From Cheilinus undulatus (lineage: Eukaryota > Chordata > Actinopteri > Labriformes > Labridae), in the NCBI RefSeq assembly GCF_018320785.1, contig NC_054872.1:39916551-39980550 (forward strand): a stretch of DNA of 64,000 nt, written 5' to 3'. Every line of letters begins with the position of its first letter. Position 1 is the first letter of the stretch. The notes under the pieces are model-generated. The model was given only the letters and a program-made list of their open reading frames with translations. It was not told the DNA's origin and made no database searches. Made by a program: the position numbers and the translations under genes. This document shows positions 48,684 through 62,150 of this stretch, one piece after another.

Positions 48684-48740
48684 TTGTTTCAGGTATTTCC
48701 AGTAGAGAAGTGACCATTAAAGGAAGTGAAGTGCCTTGGA
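48684..48740 (-). other. Likely non-coding first exon of Siglec-like gene 3
   Basis: A minus-strand GTAAGT donor at 48678-48683 follows a block (ACCTGAAACAA) comparable with the first exons of genes 1 and 2. If it is used, intron 1 is about 4.9 kb and contains the whole transposon nest. Confidence 0.5.
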
Positions 48741-48782
48741 TGTAAAATAAAAGAGTGAAATGATGTTTTCTGATCCAAAAAA

Positions 48783-48790
48783 GAGGAAGT
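48783..48790 (-). promoter_or_regulatory. PU.1/ETS-type box of gene 3
   Basis: GAGGAAGT again, about 100 bases upstream (minus sense) of the donor of the proposed first exon. This matches genes 1 and 2. Confidence 0.45.
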
Positions 48791-48799
48791 AAAAAAGGT

Positions 48800-49890
48800 G
48801 AACTTGGAGTTACAACAGGCACAGATGGGGTTTTTTAGAAAGACTCTTTGACAGTCTGCTCATGTTTATCTCATCTGGTGGTCATTTTAGCACAAGGTTC
48901 ATTCTCTGTCTGAACATTTGTTGTATTTGAAATTAGAAACTTGTTGATCAAAAAAGTATATTTAAATCCCCTTTAGAAACTAAAACACTGTATTTGAATC
49001 AACCGTTTTTACATGTCTGAGGTACCAATCAATGTTCGTCGATGTAAAAGACTTGTGCTTATATATGATGTTCAGCATTTTCCCTAAAAATATCTTTTAG
49101 CAGTTCTGAATTTAATTTATCTTTTTTTTTTTTTTGCTAAATTGACTCAAGCATTTCCTGGAACAATGTTATCACCTTGAAAGAACAGATTATTCTTTAA
49201 AAGCTCATCTTTTTGGAAGTTTATCTAATTAAAAAAGACATGGAAGTTTGACAGATTCCTGAACCATAACTTTTCATTTATCAGAGTAACACTTTACACT
49301 TTTTCTCACTTCAGGAAGCACATACAGTGATTTTCTTGATATTTTGTCACATTGATACCTGAAGTTTTATTTGAAGGAGTGCTGGTCCATATTTTCCTCT
49401 TCTTGATATATCAGGAGGAATCCATCATTGCGTCTTGTTTTTTTTTTTCTTCTTGTCAGAGCAAAAGACCTAGAATCACACAGAGCATTTCTGTCATTGC
49501 TCGGATTCATTCCCTTTCAGCTGGCCCCCCAGCAACCTGTGAACTCGCACACAGTCGCAGAGACAGTGCTGAAGTCAGCATGCGATGACTGGTCGGGATC
49601 ATTCTTGTTGTGTGGCCAGGCTGTCGCCCAAGATAGGACAAGATTTTTTTGTTGTGTAGCCTGACATGGTGCTGTTCTGAAAAAACACAAAAATCTTGCA
49701 GTCTGAGCTGGACTTAAGGCACAGTTGTTTTGTACTGTACCGTGCCAGGGCATGATTGCTCCGCCTTCCTCTCTCCCCCTTTGGTCTGCTTTCACATCAG
49801 CAACATTGATCCATGCCTGAGCACACTTATGTGTGTATTCTGTCTGAATCAGTAGGCAATGGTATGCGTATAGGTGGTTTGAAAATCTGC
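48800..49890. other. Intergenic, no gene recognised
   Basis: Overlapping open frames at 49428-49927 lack splice or domain support. Part of 49500-49800 is GC-richer and may be old repeat. Confidence 0.4.
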
Positions 49891-49899
49891 CAAGAAGAG

Positions 49900-50270
49900 A
49901 CAACCATGCATGCAACCTCTCTGACATTTTTATGCTCTGTTAAGATATTAGAGTCCATGCTGCAGGCTTCTATGGATGTTTTTATTACTATTACTATTGC
50001 TCCTTCAAATCACAGCTTAAAACACATCTTTTCTCCTTGGCCTTTGACTCAAATTAGACCGCTCCCTCATATCCCTTTTCTGTTAAACCAACACTCCCGG
50101 TATTAACGTCGCTTCACTCTTTGTGTTTATTGTCTATTGTTCTTTGCTGTTTTGTATATATTGTTATTTCCATCTTGCCTCTCTATGTGAAGCACTTTGG
50201 TCAGCTCGTGCTGTTTTTAAATGTGCTATATAAATAAACTTGATTTGATTTGATTTTGATTTATTACCCT
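49900..50270 (+). mobile_element. LINE 3' end with TTTGAT-type tail
   Basis: 'gaagcactttggtcagctcgtgctgtttttaaatgtgctatataaataaacttg' followed by GATTT repeats, a common 3' structure of fish L2-like LINEs. Confidence 0.75.
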
Positions 50271-51639
50271 ATGACGTGAACAATGACCTTCCTCCTACTT
50301 CCATATCTTCTGTGCAGTGTGGAGCATGACAGGCCCATGTTATGTGGATAGAACCGTTTTTGAACAGAGAAGAGGCACATGGAATTGCCTTTACAGTTTG
50401 TTGGCATATAGTACTGGGAACCTCATGAGTCAGTAACTTTGTTTTACTCACTGTTCACATCTCCCATGTATCCATGAATCATGCCAGTCACCTTTTCGAG
50501 TGGGTCCGGGTATGGTGTTTGAATCTGGGCCCAAATCGAACAGGAGGAAAAATTATTTGGTTATTCAAGCAATTATGACGAGCGCTCCTATATCAACCTG
50601 TGCAGCGTTTTTACATTTACAGTGATCTTTATTGACCTGTGGAGCTTCTCCCATCTTAATGGTAGCAACATGTGCACTCAGCCAATCAGATGCTTCACTC
50701 AGAAGCAGAAAAAGCGAGTGAAGATGCTGAGTGAGTGAGCAGTCTGCAGCTGCACAGACACACAGAGAAGTGGGAAAGGTTCAGAAATAAAGCAGAGAAA
50801 GTGAGTTAGAGAAGAGTAGAGATGCTGAGCTCTTGAATTAGAAAAGATGACAACCAAAAAGAGATGTTTTAATAGAAAATGGACTGACTCATATATGTTC
50901 ATTCTTCCAATGGGCAGATCAAATCCAACATACATTGATTGTTTCAATATGCTTGTGTTTATTAAATGCAGTAATGTCAAACATTGCTTCACATCAAAGC
51001 ACACATCTTTGAACAGCCAAACTGACATCTGATCAGAGGACAGAAAACAAAAGACCTTAAAGCCTGATCTGATCCATGACACAATCATTCTCTGACCTAC
51101 AGTGTTCACTTAAAGTTGTTTTGGCTTAAAGTGAACATGTAAATCCCTCAGAGTGGTCTGATATTGGTGTGAATCAGCTCAGATTTAAATGTTAACAGGA
51201 TAATCATAACTCGCACAAAATGTAAGAAAAGTATAGAGGGAAAGAGAAAAGTGCATTAAAGCTGTTCAAATTGAATATGTTTAGGTGTTTTAATTAAAAA
51301 TTGCTTTGTAAATTAATATCTATAAAACAAGAGGTGGGGAAACAACACTTCACCTTTTGTTTTTTTTTAACAATTAACCTTATATTTGATTTAGGCACTT
51401 TTAAAGAGCTGTCTTTGGGACGCCTAATTCGTATTTCAATAACCTTCAAAGCCTCTTCTACGTGCAACAAAGGAGATATTTGTCTATTTTATGAGTTTTA
51501 TTTTTTTAACATAGTTTTGTTATTACACCCAGTTCAAAAAATAATGTTGTTTTCAATGTTTTTTATGAACTGGACTGAATAACATTACAGGTTACATGAA
51601 ATTATATTCCCAACAATGGCTTAAGAAAAACTTATCATG
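50271..51639. other. Intergenic, no gene recognised
   Basis: AT-rich. No exon or repeat family is named. Confidence 0.4.
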
Positions 51640-52575
51640 TTCTGATACCATTTTTCCTTCACGATACCGATACCAAGGTGTTGGGTATCCGCAGATACCA
51701 AGTACTGATTTGATAGTGGTCTGAACTTTCTGGACCAGGCAGACTAGCAAATTATTTTAGACCTATATTTGACTCAGAACATGGCTCAACAAATAGAATC
51801 ATAATGTACAGCATCCCTGTGACCCTAAAGTTGTTTTTCTGTTGATTATTGGGTTTTACTGCTAAATTTTAAAGTAACAATAATACAAGGGCTGCCTCAC
51901 AGGCTCTCTCTCTCTCCTTTATGCTCTATTCAGGCAGACAGACCCCCACAAAAGGTGAAGCATGTGATTGTTAGCATTCAAGCTAGCTGTAAATAATGAT
52001 CCGAATTGGATTCAAATTGATAAAAAGGCTTTCAATATTGGGTTTACTGGTGTGGATTTAATTATTAAAGTCCCGAAAAGTCACTCGAGTTCCAGGCTCG
52101 CTGAAAATGCTGCTGCAAAGGATTAAAAGGCATCAATGGCGTCAATGGGAAGGCACAACGGCTCTAGCTTCAAGGGGACAAACAAGTAAGAAGCAGAAAT
52201 TTATGGTTCAGAAGTTAATTTACTTTTGATAAACTTTGTCACATCTTGTGTACAACAGCACCCGTCTGGAAGGCGTTTTAACGATCACATTCAGAGAAAA
52301 GCCGTCATGCAGCCACCATTCTTTGCTGCTGCAGTGGGCCCTTTGGTTCTTCTTCAGTGCTCTATAAATGGTAGCGCGTGCATTCAGTGTTTTCCAGCAG
52401 TGAAGGAGAGTTGATTTCCAATTTATAGCACTAACATTTAGCATGAATCAAAATATAGATTAAACCAAACAGTATCGGATCGGTTGCGTGTACTCGCTGA
52501 CACCAATAGTTGTAGTTAAAGCAGTATCGGACGTATTTCCAATACTGGTATCAGAATCAGAGCAACTCTACCTGA
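51640..52575. repeat. hAT-type non-autonomous element (GATACCGATACC ends)
   Basis: 'cacgataccgataccaaggtgttgggtatccgcagatacc' at 51660-51700 is mirrored by 'cagtatcggatcgg' and 'gcagtatcggacgtatttccaatactggtatc' at 52470-52555. The inner part has no recognised protein. Confidence 0.6.
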
Positions 52576-52639
52576 TACAGATAATAGAATATAAAACTTT
52601 GCATTTAACTGTTTACTGGATGGGCCTCTGAGACTACAA

Positions 52640-52735
52640 ACAGACTGTGCTTTATTTTCTCTATGTAGGTTTATTTTCATTAGTTCAGAAAGTTCCAGAG
52701 CCTCAAAACCCAAATTATTGCCAAACATACATAAT
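52640..52735 (-). pseudogene. Relic leucine-rich-repeat exon beyond the NLR gene
   Basis: The minus strand encodes MFGNNLGFEALELSELMK, which aligns with MCGNNLGPEGVLELWKAL of the LRR exon 53529-53696. It lies past the stop of the NLR gene, so it looks like a duplicated and decayed repeat exon, or the remains of a neighbouring NLR. Confidence 0.5.
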
Positions 52736-53099
52736 ACCAATAAAATACAGGTTTCCAGTACAAATCGAGCTTGAGGATCGATGATTGGAGCTCAAATCAT
52801 TTACATTCACTACATAAACCTGGTCTCTGTGATCACAAACAGAACACTCGTGATTGCTTCTTTTGCTATTTTCTGAAACAAAAGGATTTTCTGTTGTGAG
52901 GTTTTTGTTGAAGTCATTAAGAATCAACCTCTTACTTCAAGCATTTTTTACTGTATTATTGATGAGGATTTGGGTAAGATATTAAGATTAATGTGAATTC
53001 CACTTAAGAAATGCCTTACTTTGAGGCTGCTGCTATAGAAGCTTCTACCTCTTACAATGGAGTCCTGCCCTTGGACACATTTTGTCACATATCTCATAG

Positions 53100-56000
53100 C
53101 TATCGACCTCCATTCAGATCTGTGTGAGACTTCAACAGATTTAAAATGTTTGTCTCAAGCTCCTTAGCTTTCTTTGCATTCTCTCCTTTCTCCACCTGTT
53201 CTCCTGCCACCTGGAGGCCCTTCAACACTGACTGCAGGGCATCTGCATTCTTCACTGAGTCCATCTGGTCTCTGTCTGCCCGGATCTCCTCCACCCAGTC
53301 CAGGTAGGCCTGCAGTAATCCAAGGTCATCCACGAAGTTTGCAATAATCCGTAGTCCTGGTCGAAGTTGCTCCAGCTCCCTCAGCCGCTTTCTCCCTTCC
53401 TTGCCGATGTCATTTCCAACAATGCTGAAAAAGAAGAAAAGACCCAGGGGAAAGGTGTTAGGGCTTTCATTTACACTAGATGGCAGCATGGTCACCGCTG
53501 AGCTGAGTTAGATGTGTTGTCATCTTACGTCAGCGTCTTCAGAGAAGTGTTTTTGCTGAGACAGTTGACAATGTTTTCAGTTCCTCGCTCTGTGATGCCG
53601 GTGATGTCCAGATAAAGTTCCTCCACGGTGGTGTTGTGCTCAAGGGCCTTCCACAGCTCTAAAACTCCCTCTGGGCCCAAGTTATTGCCACACATACTGT
53701 ATGCAAAGGAAAAGGTAAATTAACTTTTGATCAGGAGAATCACTGTCAGCAGCATAAACCTGTTTGCAAAGAACTTCAAAAAACTACAATTTACACATAG
53801 AAAGTTTGAAGTTGTTTACTGTTGATCTGTACTTTAGTGTGTTCAAGACTTGAATTTATTCATAAAATTAGAAAATAAATAAAAATCATTTTTGGCCTTA
53901 TTATCCCATTTCTAAGTTTTAACTTTGCTTTGTTTGACTGATGCTGAAGACATGCCTCTCTCTGTTTTGTGCCTTAGAGGGCTGCACTGGGAAGTGGATC
54001 CTGCAGGACCAAACAGAAATCTTGGTGGGAGCATGTGGTTTTGAGGCTGCTGCAGGCAGGAGTGGCAAAAAACATTGCTGCAGGTCCCATAACATCAATT
54101 TAAAGTCTTTGAGAGCATTTACTATGATAGAATTCAACAAATAACATAGAAAAGAGGATTTTAACTTCCCATTCACAAGTCAAACACAGCAATGCCTGTC
54201 TATGGGGGAATTTTCTGTTTACCACTGAGAGTAAAATGAACAGAGCTGGAAAATGACTGTACTTTGTCAAAACACACCCACAAGGAAACATATTTGGCAT
54301 GCTTGGATGTGATGATACACCTGCACCACAATCCCCGATCAAAGTCAGCTTTCTTTAAAGCACATCTCCATGCTCATGTTGAACAAAACAATACAGGAGA
54401 TGTGTCACACATTGCTGTTGAAATCATTTACAGAAAAATCACAGTGTACTTGCTGTTACTGGTCAGTTGTAGTCATCTGAGCTGTGTAAACATGTTTGAA
54501 TATGGGTCTGTGTCCAAACGGCCAAACGGTTTGATGCTTTGTTAAAGCTCCACGGGAAACTACACACCAAAACAGCTCTAGTGCTCCCTTTATTGTGTCA
54601 TTGGCCTATCACTGCCCATACACAGAGACACTGAGCCATTATGCAGTTATTTTGGGGGAAAAAACATTTCCAAGCAAATGGGCCTTATTGCATTAAGCAT
54701 CTAACAACAAGGACGGTAATAGCACTGCGTTAATACAGCAAATATTAGCCTACTGTCTGCAAGAGCTGATGAAAGTAAACTGCAGTTTTTATGGTAAACA
54801 AGCTTTCCAGAGATCAGGAGACAATTTGACCTATTATGCTTCTCCTCCTGCCCTCTATCACAGCCTCTATCCCAGCTGTTTATATCACCAGTTTGCAATA
54901 TTTTTTATCTGTTCTCTTTTGCATCTCATAAAGATGCATGTCCTAATGTTAGTGTCTGTTACAGACATATAGAGGGCAGAGGACAGACACAGGTATGTCT
55001 CCTGGTCCCTGAAAGTTTTCCTTTAAATCCCAGCCTGCAGACTGATGACAGCATCAAATCCCTGCACAAACACTAACGTTCATAAATTAAAGAGCAGAAT
55101 CATTGCACAAATCTTGTTTTTTATCACAATCAAGAGGGCATTATTCAGGTAGGCCCTTCACATTTTTTTTTAGCAAAATCCTTTTTAGCCTTTTATTTTT
55201 CTAAACAGAAAGTCAAACTGCTCCTATTTGCAGATTTGGAATTAAAAATCACAAATTTACCAGTTTTAGGTGTCCATGAGGTTATTTTTATGTTGTGGCA
55301 TCGAAACGTGACAATATTGAATAAAATCAGATTTGAGTCCTTTACAGTTAAACCTATACATGGTGAATAGTTCTATAATCTGTTGAGTGTAAGTACAGAA
55401 TTCTTTGTGAAATTCACAAAAGCACCAATTAAAAAAGTATTTCTCATTTTTTATGAGTGATTTCCAGTCATGAGCTTCATCGCTGAATATTTCATAAGCT
55501 CCCAACTCTAAGCCTCAATGTACATATTTCAAAGTGCTGCGATTGCCATAATACTGTAGATAATTTCATGACTTACAAGAGCTTTTTCACTTGGCATTCA
55601 TTGGATTTCAGAACTGCAGATTCCAGGAGAGCTGCTTGCCTGTCCAGGCAGTTGTATCTCAAACTGAAAGAGAACAAAAAAATAAAAAATAAAATAAAGT
55701 AAACATTATTTAACCATTTATTTGTTCATTCTTCTAAACTGCTTATCAAAATCACGCTTACATAGACTATAAAACATGGATGTCATTTTACTGACAACAC
55801 CCAAATGGTTTTAAAATTCAACTTCCATGCAAAACTGGAAATGCAGACCCAAATAACTTCCTGTTAATAAGAACCAGGCAACGAAATGAAGCTGTGATTG
55901 GCTAAATGTATATCTTGGTTTCTGGAGCACATCCAGCTAGCTTTACTAGCTCATCTAGCTAGCATACTGTACTCCAAACTAGAAAAAAAACACAAGCAAA

Positions 56001-59000
56001 ACAGACCGCTTTAAGCCAGTAACAGGATTTAGCTAATGTGGCTTAGTGAATGGCTACACTGCACCGGGCTAACTCAGGTTAGTAATGCCTGTTGTACTAC
56101 ATCATTGCAGTTCACCCTTGTTTTCCAATAGAGATACAAGCTACAGGGCCTAATGCCATTTTCAGGTTATAAGCATGTTTATTTATGCCGCTATTTATGG
56201 AGCCATTCTCATGTGGCCATCTGAGGAACTGTGGGTTTTGTACTTAAAAATTGGCTTTACTTTTCAGCACAAGAGGTTACCACTTACATTAACAGAATAT
56301 GCAAACTCCAGAGAGGTCATCAGCCAGTGAGGAGACTGGAACTTTGATTTCTTTTAGTGCCTGGTATTAAAATGATAATTCTTATGTCTGTTACAGGTTT
56401 ATTAAACTCAATTACTCACTAGAGAGATTCACATCGATGTAGGATCGGCCCCAGCCTGGTCAGTCCTCTGTTTCCAATGTTTGAATAGCCTACGTTGAGC
56501 TCTTGCAGCTTGTGTGGAGAGAACTGCAGCACATAGTGCATGGCTGCACAGTCCACAACACTCAGCTTCATTTTAAACAGGTAAAGTGTTTTGATCTCTG
56601 GTGCTACCATGATGGTTGTTTCCTTGTTGTGGAACTCCATCAGGCAGTGGAGAAGATTCAGGGCTGTTTGGTTCTCCAGCTTCTTCCCTTTAAACTGCTC
56701 TTGGAACCAAAAACCTAGCTTGATGGGAGTCTCTTCCACTTCCTCCACAGGGGACTGAACTAGGCCTTCTAACTGACCTGCCAGCCGAGCTCGGAGCATT
56801 CCCATGAAGAAGCGTGTGAACATCTGGAGGCTCTCCAGCTTGTCCATGTTGAGGTCAGGGTTACGCAGAGGTGCAGCTGTGGAGGACGCTGGATGTTGCC
56901 CGAAGCACCAGAAGTCCAGAGCTTGAATTATGTCATCCTGGCTGAAGAGACTGACAGCACAGTAAAGGGCTGCTAGATGTTCTTGAACAGTAAGGTGGAA
57001 GAAAGAAAACATCTCCACTGTTTCTTCTTTGAGTGGCTGAAGGATGTGGCAGAGAAATGTGCTCTGAAGGTCTGCAGGTGTAACACCGTAGCTCTCCAAA
57101 TCAGAACTTTTGAAGATGATCTTTTTCTGCAGAAGGCTCTCATAAGCCAGTTTCCCCAGGTTTGTCAGCTCTTGCTTCACTAAAGACAGAACCTCAGATC
57201 TGGGAGTGCTTCTCTCTGTAGCTCCCCTTAGTGCATGGTGCTTGACGGCTGTAAACAGATAGCAGAAGTAGACCTCGCTGACCGTTCTTGGTGGGTTGAG
57301 CTCAAGAGACTTGTCTTTTTCTTCTTTGTTTTCTGAAGAGAAGAACTCAGCCATAGCTGTGCAGATGATGTAGCAATAAAGAGGGATGAACGACAATACG
57401 AAAAGACTGTCATTGTTCAAGATGTACTCATAGACTCTTCCAGCAATTTCACTGTCTTTGAAGAACTTGGTGGTGTACTCCTTCACCTGGACTTCCTCAA
57501 AACCCAAGACAACGCAACATTTCTGGAAGAAACGTTTTGGAGCCTCAGTTGACGGTCTTGTTGTAATGATGACCGATGCCTCAGGGAGAAGGCTTCCCTT
57601 GATTAAAGCCACCATCATCTCAGAAATTGGTACCTTCATGCCAATGTCGATGTGTTTGTCAGGGGTGTTCCAGTCCAAGGAGAATTTAAACTCATCTAGT
57701 CCATCAAGGATGAAGAGCAAAGAGCCGGGCGAGGAGAAAAGGTCAGGCAGAGCCGTCTTCAGGTAGCGAAACCGCTCTGCGAGGAGCTCCAGTAAACTCA
57801 GTGGTTCCTCAATCAAGTTGAGCTCTCTGAAGCGCAGGTCAAAAACACAAGTGAATTCACGCATGTTCTTCCCAATCGCCCATTCATAGAGTAATCTCTG
57901 GACTGCTACGCTCTTTCCAATACCAGCAATACCCTTCATTTTGACCCTTTTGGGGGTCCGTCCAGTTGGTCCTTGGGAGCTCAAAAGATTGCATGGTTTA
58001 ATTCGCTGACAAGCCTGATGGACATAGATGCGAGCTCGCCTGCTGGCTAAGTCAAAGTACTCGTGTTGGTTGTTGTCAACTATTTCATCATCTTCCGTCA
58101 CAAACAGGTCCGTGTAGCGGATCTCAATGTGAGAAGCAGAGTTTGAGGTCGCTTGCTCGCCCTCTGCATAGCACTTTAACTGCCCGGTGCGCTGCAGCAA
58201 GGTTTTTTTGTGTGCAGAAATAGAAGCTGTAATGGAAGAAGGGAGATTCTATAAGTAATGACATACTTTATGGCTTATTTTCTTTAGCTCTCCTAAGATG
58301 ATAACATACCTTGGATGTTGACTGCCTTTATGCTCCTGCTAGGTTTCAGATCTTCTTTGGCTGCATGTTAAAATGATAGTGCTTTAAATACATTTATATA
58401 ACATGAGAAAACGTTTGAAGAATCAGGTTTAATAGTTATAAAATCATACCTTTTACATCTGTGGTTAGGGTAAATCCCTTGGTCTTTCCTTTGAATAGCT
58501 TACCAATCGGGCCTTTAGACTTCTTTTCTGTTATGAGTAGATTTTTTATTATATTGCAGATTTTATGACATTCACAATAAACTGTGTCATCAGAGCATGT
58601 TTCTCACTTAAGTAATTATGGACACTAGAAAAGCCTTCAGAGAGCAATTCTGCACAGTATCATAAGAAGGCTCAGCTGTCATGATGCCTTTCTGTGTTTA
58701 TACTGATTCTTCATCAGTGTAATATTGGTGTTCCCAGCAGGAGCATTCATTTAGCGTTATGGCATTGCAGAAGTGTGACATGGCATGAAAACACACAGCA
58801 GGATCTCCAGATATAAAAAGAGCCAGAAATGCTCAAATACATGGTGCTGCTTTGCCTTTGGCTTTGCTCATCTTGGGGTTATATATATCACACCTTGAAC
58901 TGAGAGTGATGACTATTAACAGAACTGAGCACTGGGAATCAAAATTTTTACTTCATTAACTCTTAATCTTGTGGCTAAGATGTGAACATAGAAATAAAAA

Positions 59001-61925
59001 ATAACATAAGTTAACTTCAGCATTAAAGTTCAAACTAGACTGCCAAATGATTATGACTTGTAATTGGGATTAATCTCATTAATCACAATTAATTTCCACA
59101 GTATGTTGCATTTTGAAATTCGACTACTTAGCATTTAAAACTGTATTTGTTTCACTTTGGGTTCTTGCACTGTCTTAAATTAAGGGTAGTTCTCTTCCCA
59201 TTTGGATACAGACATTGCTTTTATTTTGAAAGAAAATAAAGAGCTTAAGGTAGATCAGAGGTTGTGGCTTAAACTCAACCACAGAAAAAGACATTTGTTT
59301 TGGATTTAGATAAAATAAGGGAACAGTTAAAAGGTAAATGGCTGATAATACAAGGTGCAGATGACTTTTGACTTATCCACTGAGCTGTCTTTGAGTTTTT
59401 TAAACTAAACTGTGCAGTCCTCAATTAACATCACTGAGGCTGCAGTGAGATGTTGCAGTGGCTAAATCAAAGCGTGCTGAAAAGGGACAATAAAGTATGT
59501 GATTAATGTAATTTTAAAAAACATTATGGACTACTTATGGACCTTGATCACATCACGATTGATGCATTAATGATGACAGCCCCAGTTAAAACCTGTTGGA
59601 AGCCTGACTGTCTGTCCCTGGGTCATCCATGTCCTTTTCCTCATTACCACATTTTTTCTTTTCAAAACTGCTGCATAGAAGTATCTTGTCACAATCTGTA
59701 ATTACTGTATAATCTTTCCTGACCAACACAAACTGTCCTACTGCATTGAAGTGTCCCTGGGATCCCAAAGGTATAATTGCTTAAGTTCCTTCAAATCTAC
59801 AAATACTAGAGACTTTTTTGAGTCATTCTACCAGAGCTCTAGCCCTACAACATCCATGATAGACCAAAGATTATATAAACATTTTAACCAGTTGTTGGTG
59901 CTCTAAGGAAAGTCAGGATATCATTCAAATGAAAAGGTGTGAATAATAAAATGTTATCAGTCCTGCCTGACTTAAATGAGATTTTCAGTTTGAATGAAAG
60001 TGAACTGACCCACATACAGAAATCATCCTCCCAAGATCAGTGAAGCCAGCATGATGGATTAATCTTTAACTGTTTCTATCTGAACTTATTGTTGCATTAT
60101 CATTTACAGTATTCACAGGAAAAGTCAGCAGATGTACTTCAAAAGCAATCTTAGATGATTGCACCCTGGTGATAATTTTCTCTCATCTCTATTACCCAGG
60201 CAGTAAAACTTGAATGTCTTAGGCTTTAGTTCTTTTGTTTACAGCACAATGTACTTTATCCACCGAGCTTTCTTAAGAAAAAAAAACACAAAGTCCAAAA
60301 CCAGCTTATACTGTTTTTGAGAATATTCCTCCATGTGTCAAGTTTTCCTTATTTGTTCTTCATTAGGAATTAAATTTGAGAACAATTTGTAACACTCTTG
60401 GGCACGTTTGAGTGAGGATAGACCGGGTCAAAGGGGTAATTTTGTACTTAACAGCACTCAACAATGCAAAATTAAGAAACATATTAACTGAATTATTATT
60501 ATCACTAGAGCCCTATGTGGAAATTTTTCTTAATTCTGCTCCTGCCTGATTTCTGATCATAACTGCTTGTGCCATCCACACCCACCCGTACCTGCAACAG
60601 GTGTGTCAAATCCCACACACATCACACACAGATTCTGACAATCCATGTTAAATATTCAGACAACAGACAGTGCATTTAATTAAAGGCAATATTAATTTGT
60701 TCGCTTTTGCACCATACTGATTAAGTTTACAGTTGGAGCAAATCGACACAGACAGACAGATACCCTGCCAATTACAGTAGTAAGATATGATATGATTTGG
60801 ATATGGTCAACTATCAACTTAACCATGCAATGTTTGATCTTACATATTTCATATCCCCTTCTGGCACTGAATATTTAGATACAGATACAGTATAAATACA
60901 GTATTTCTGGTGCTTGATCTTTTATAGTTGTAATGTGGACATTACTGACATCTTGCGTCTTCACTGTTCCCTTCTGCACTGTGTGCCTTCTGTGTTTGCA
61001 CACCGCACTGCAGTCTCAATCCATCATAAGGGCGTGAAAGTGACTCTTTTTCTAAGTTAATTTAGAAAAACATGCATGTGCTTTTACATGGAATTCATCA
61101 GTTTACAAACACATGCTAAAACAGTGGTTCTCAACTGGTCAAGCCTCAGGATCCTCCATCAGCTTCACAATGAGAAACTGCGACCCAGATTTTTGCTATT
61201 TTGACCAGTCAGAATTATTGAATGAATAATAGCACAATTTGGATCTCAGAAAATATAAAACCTGAATAAATCAAAAACACGATAGAACACGCATGCTTAA
61301 AAGAGTTTCATAGAGTTTATGCCACAATTTTCTGTCCTAGTACACCTTCACAAGCCATTGAAAAGGGCCCTGCAACCCACTCTTGGGTCCCGACCCACCG
61401 TCGAGGTCCACTGGGTTGTAAGAATATGCCATGAATCTGGCATGGGTGTCTCTTAGAGACCTTCATAAGGATAAAATCTAAGACAATGTTAAATGAGGAA
61501 CCTATCTCTCTCAGGAAACATTCAGGTTTCCATTCCTTTTAATGCACCTGTTAATAGAGTTATTTACAATGTCAAATGAATGTAAATTCAACCTCACCTT
61601 CAACTCTTACAGGTGCTGGCGCTGGCTTACTGACACTGTCGTTCCTGCAGTGTCTCTCCACCCACACCTGCAGATCTTTGCAGTAATAATCCTGCACATC
61701 CTTCAGCACCTGCAGGAACTTCACGCTGCTCTCCTCAGTGGCACACACCGTATCCAGAGCCTGAGCCACCGCATTGGACGATGACTTCTCCAGCAGCGAC
61801 AGGTAATGGGTCGAGGACAGCACCTTCTCATCCTGCAGCCAGCGCAGCAGGGGCGCTGGGTGATCTCGAGTCCAGCTCAGCAACAAGTCTCTCTGAGACC
61901 GGATCAGATGCTGAGCAGAGGTCAT
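53100..61925 (-). CDS. CARD-NACHT-LRR NOD-like receptor with NLRX1-like C-terminus
   Basis: Cytosolic innate sensor of the NLR family. Seven coding exons join in phase: 61598-61925, 58450-58527, 58310-58360, 56420-58226, 55577-55663, 53529-53696 and 53100-53424. They total 2844 nt, or 947 residues. The first exon encodes a CARD-like helical domain (IRSQRDLLLSW... LQVWVERHC). Two small exons form a lysine-rich linker. The large exon holds the NACHT: Walker A GIAGIGKS near residue 255, Walker B LLFILDGLDEF near 325, and sensor VIITTRPS. LRR units follow (ELNVGYSNIGNRGL, LRYNCLDRQAALL, NNLGPEGVLELW). The last exon ends in a helical segment (PGLRIIANFVDDLGLLQAYL...) that resembles, from memory, the three-helix bundle of NLRX1. 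Human NLRX1 has no CARD, so I leave the symbol blank. NOD/NLRC-type is the safe call. Confidence 0.87.
53697..55576. other. NLR intron, no other gene seen
   Basis: AT-rich intron between two LRR exons. Small open frames have no family features. Confidence 0.5.
58528..61121. other. Large NLR intron after the CARD exon
   Basis: Carries the MITE-like repeat at 59045-59586 and otherwise unassigned AT-rich DNA. Confidence 0.5.
59045..59586. repeat. hAT-like MITE
   Basis: Starts with 'aattgggattaatctcattaatcac' and ends 'caataaagtatgtgattaatgtaattttaaaa...ttgatgcattaatgatgacagcccc'. A shorter relative is at 32270-32390. Confidence 0.55.
61122..61413. repeat. Short hAT MITE (CAGTGGTTCTCAA ... CCACTG)
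   Basis: The left end CAGTGGTTCTCAACTGG and the right end GAGGTCCACTG are classic hAT/Charlie-type termini. The inside contains 'cttgggtcccgacccacc'. It lies inside the first coding intron of the NLR gene. Confidence 0.75.
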
Positions 61926-62061
61926 GGCTTCAGAAATGCTGCAGGAGAACAGTTAGGTGAAACTATAAACTCTTGTGACTTCACAGTAAACACACGTACA
62001 GTTAGAGAAAACAAGAGCGACTGCACGGTTTCTTCCGTGCTTATTGTTTAAAATGCCTTAC

Positions 62062-62150
62062 CTTTGAGGAATTTTCTATTATTGAATCCTGTCACTTCAT
62101 CTAGATTTGCTGATGCAGGCATGACTGTCTGCAGAAAATGTTAGTGTTGT
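62062..62150 (-). other. Likely 5' UTR exon of the NLR gene
   Basis: A GTAAGG donor on the minus strand at 62056-62061 follows CCTCAAAG. A matching acceptor (TTCTCCTGCAG) lies just upstream of the start codon at 61925. The upstream limit is unknown. Confidence 0.5.

Noticed and set aside
49428-49927. Possible gene with frames on both strands
   Set aside because: Neither frame has splice signals in a consistent arrangement or a known motif; probably old repeat.
57458-57766. Plus-strand frame opposite the NACHT exon
   Set aside because: It is a shadow of the 1.8-kb NLR exon, which carries clear Walker motifs on the minus strand.
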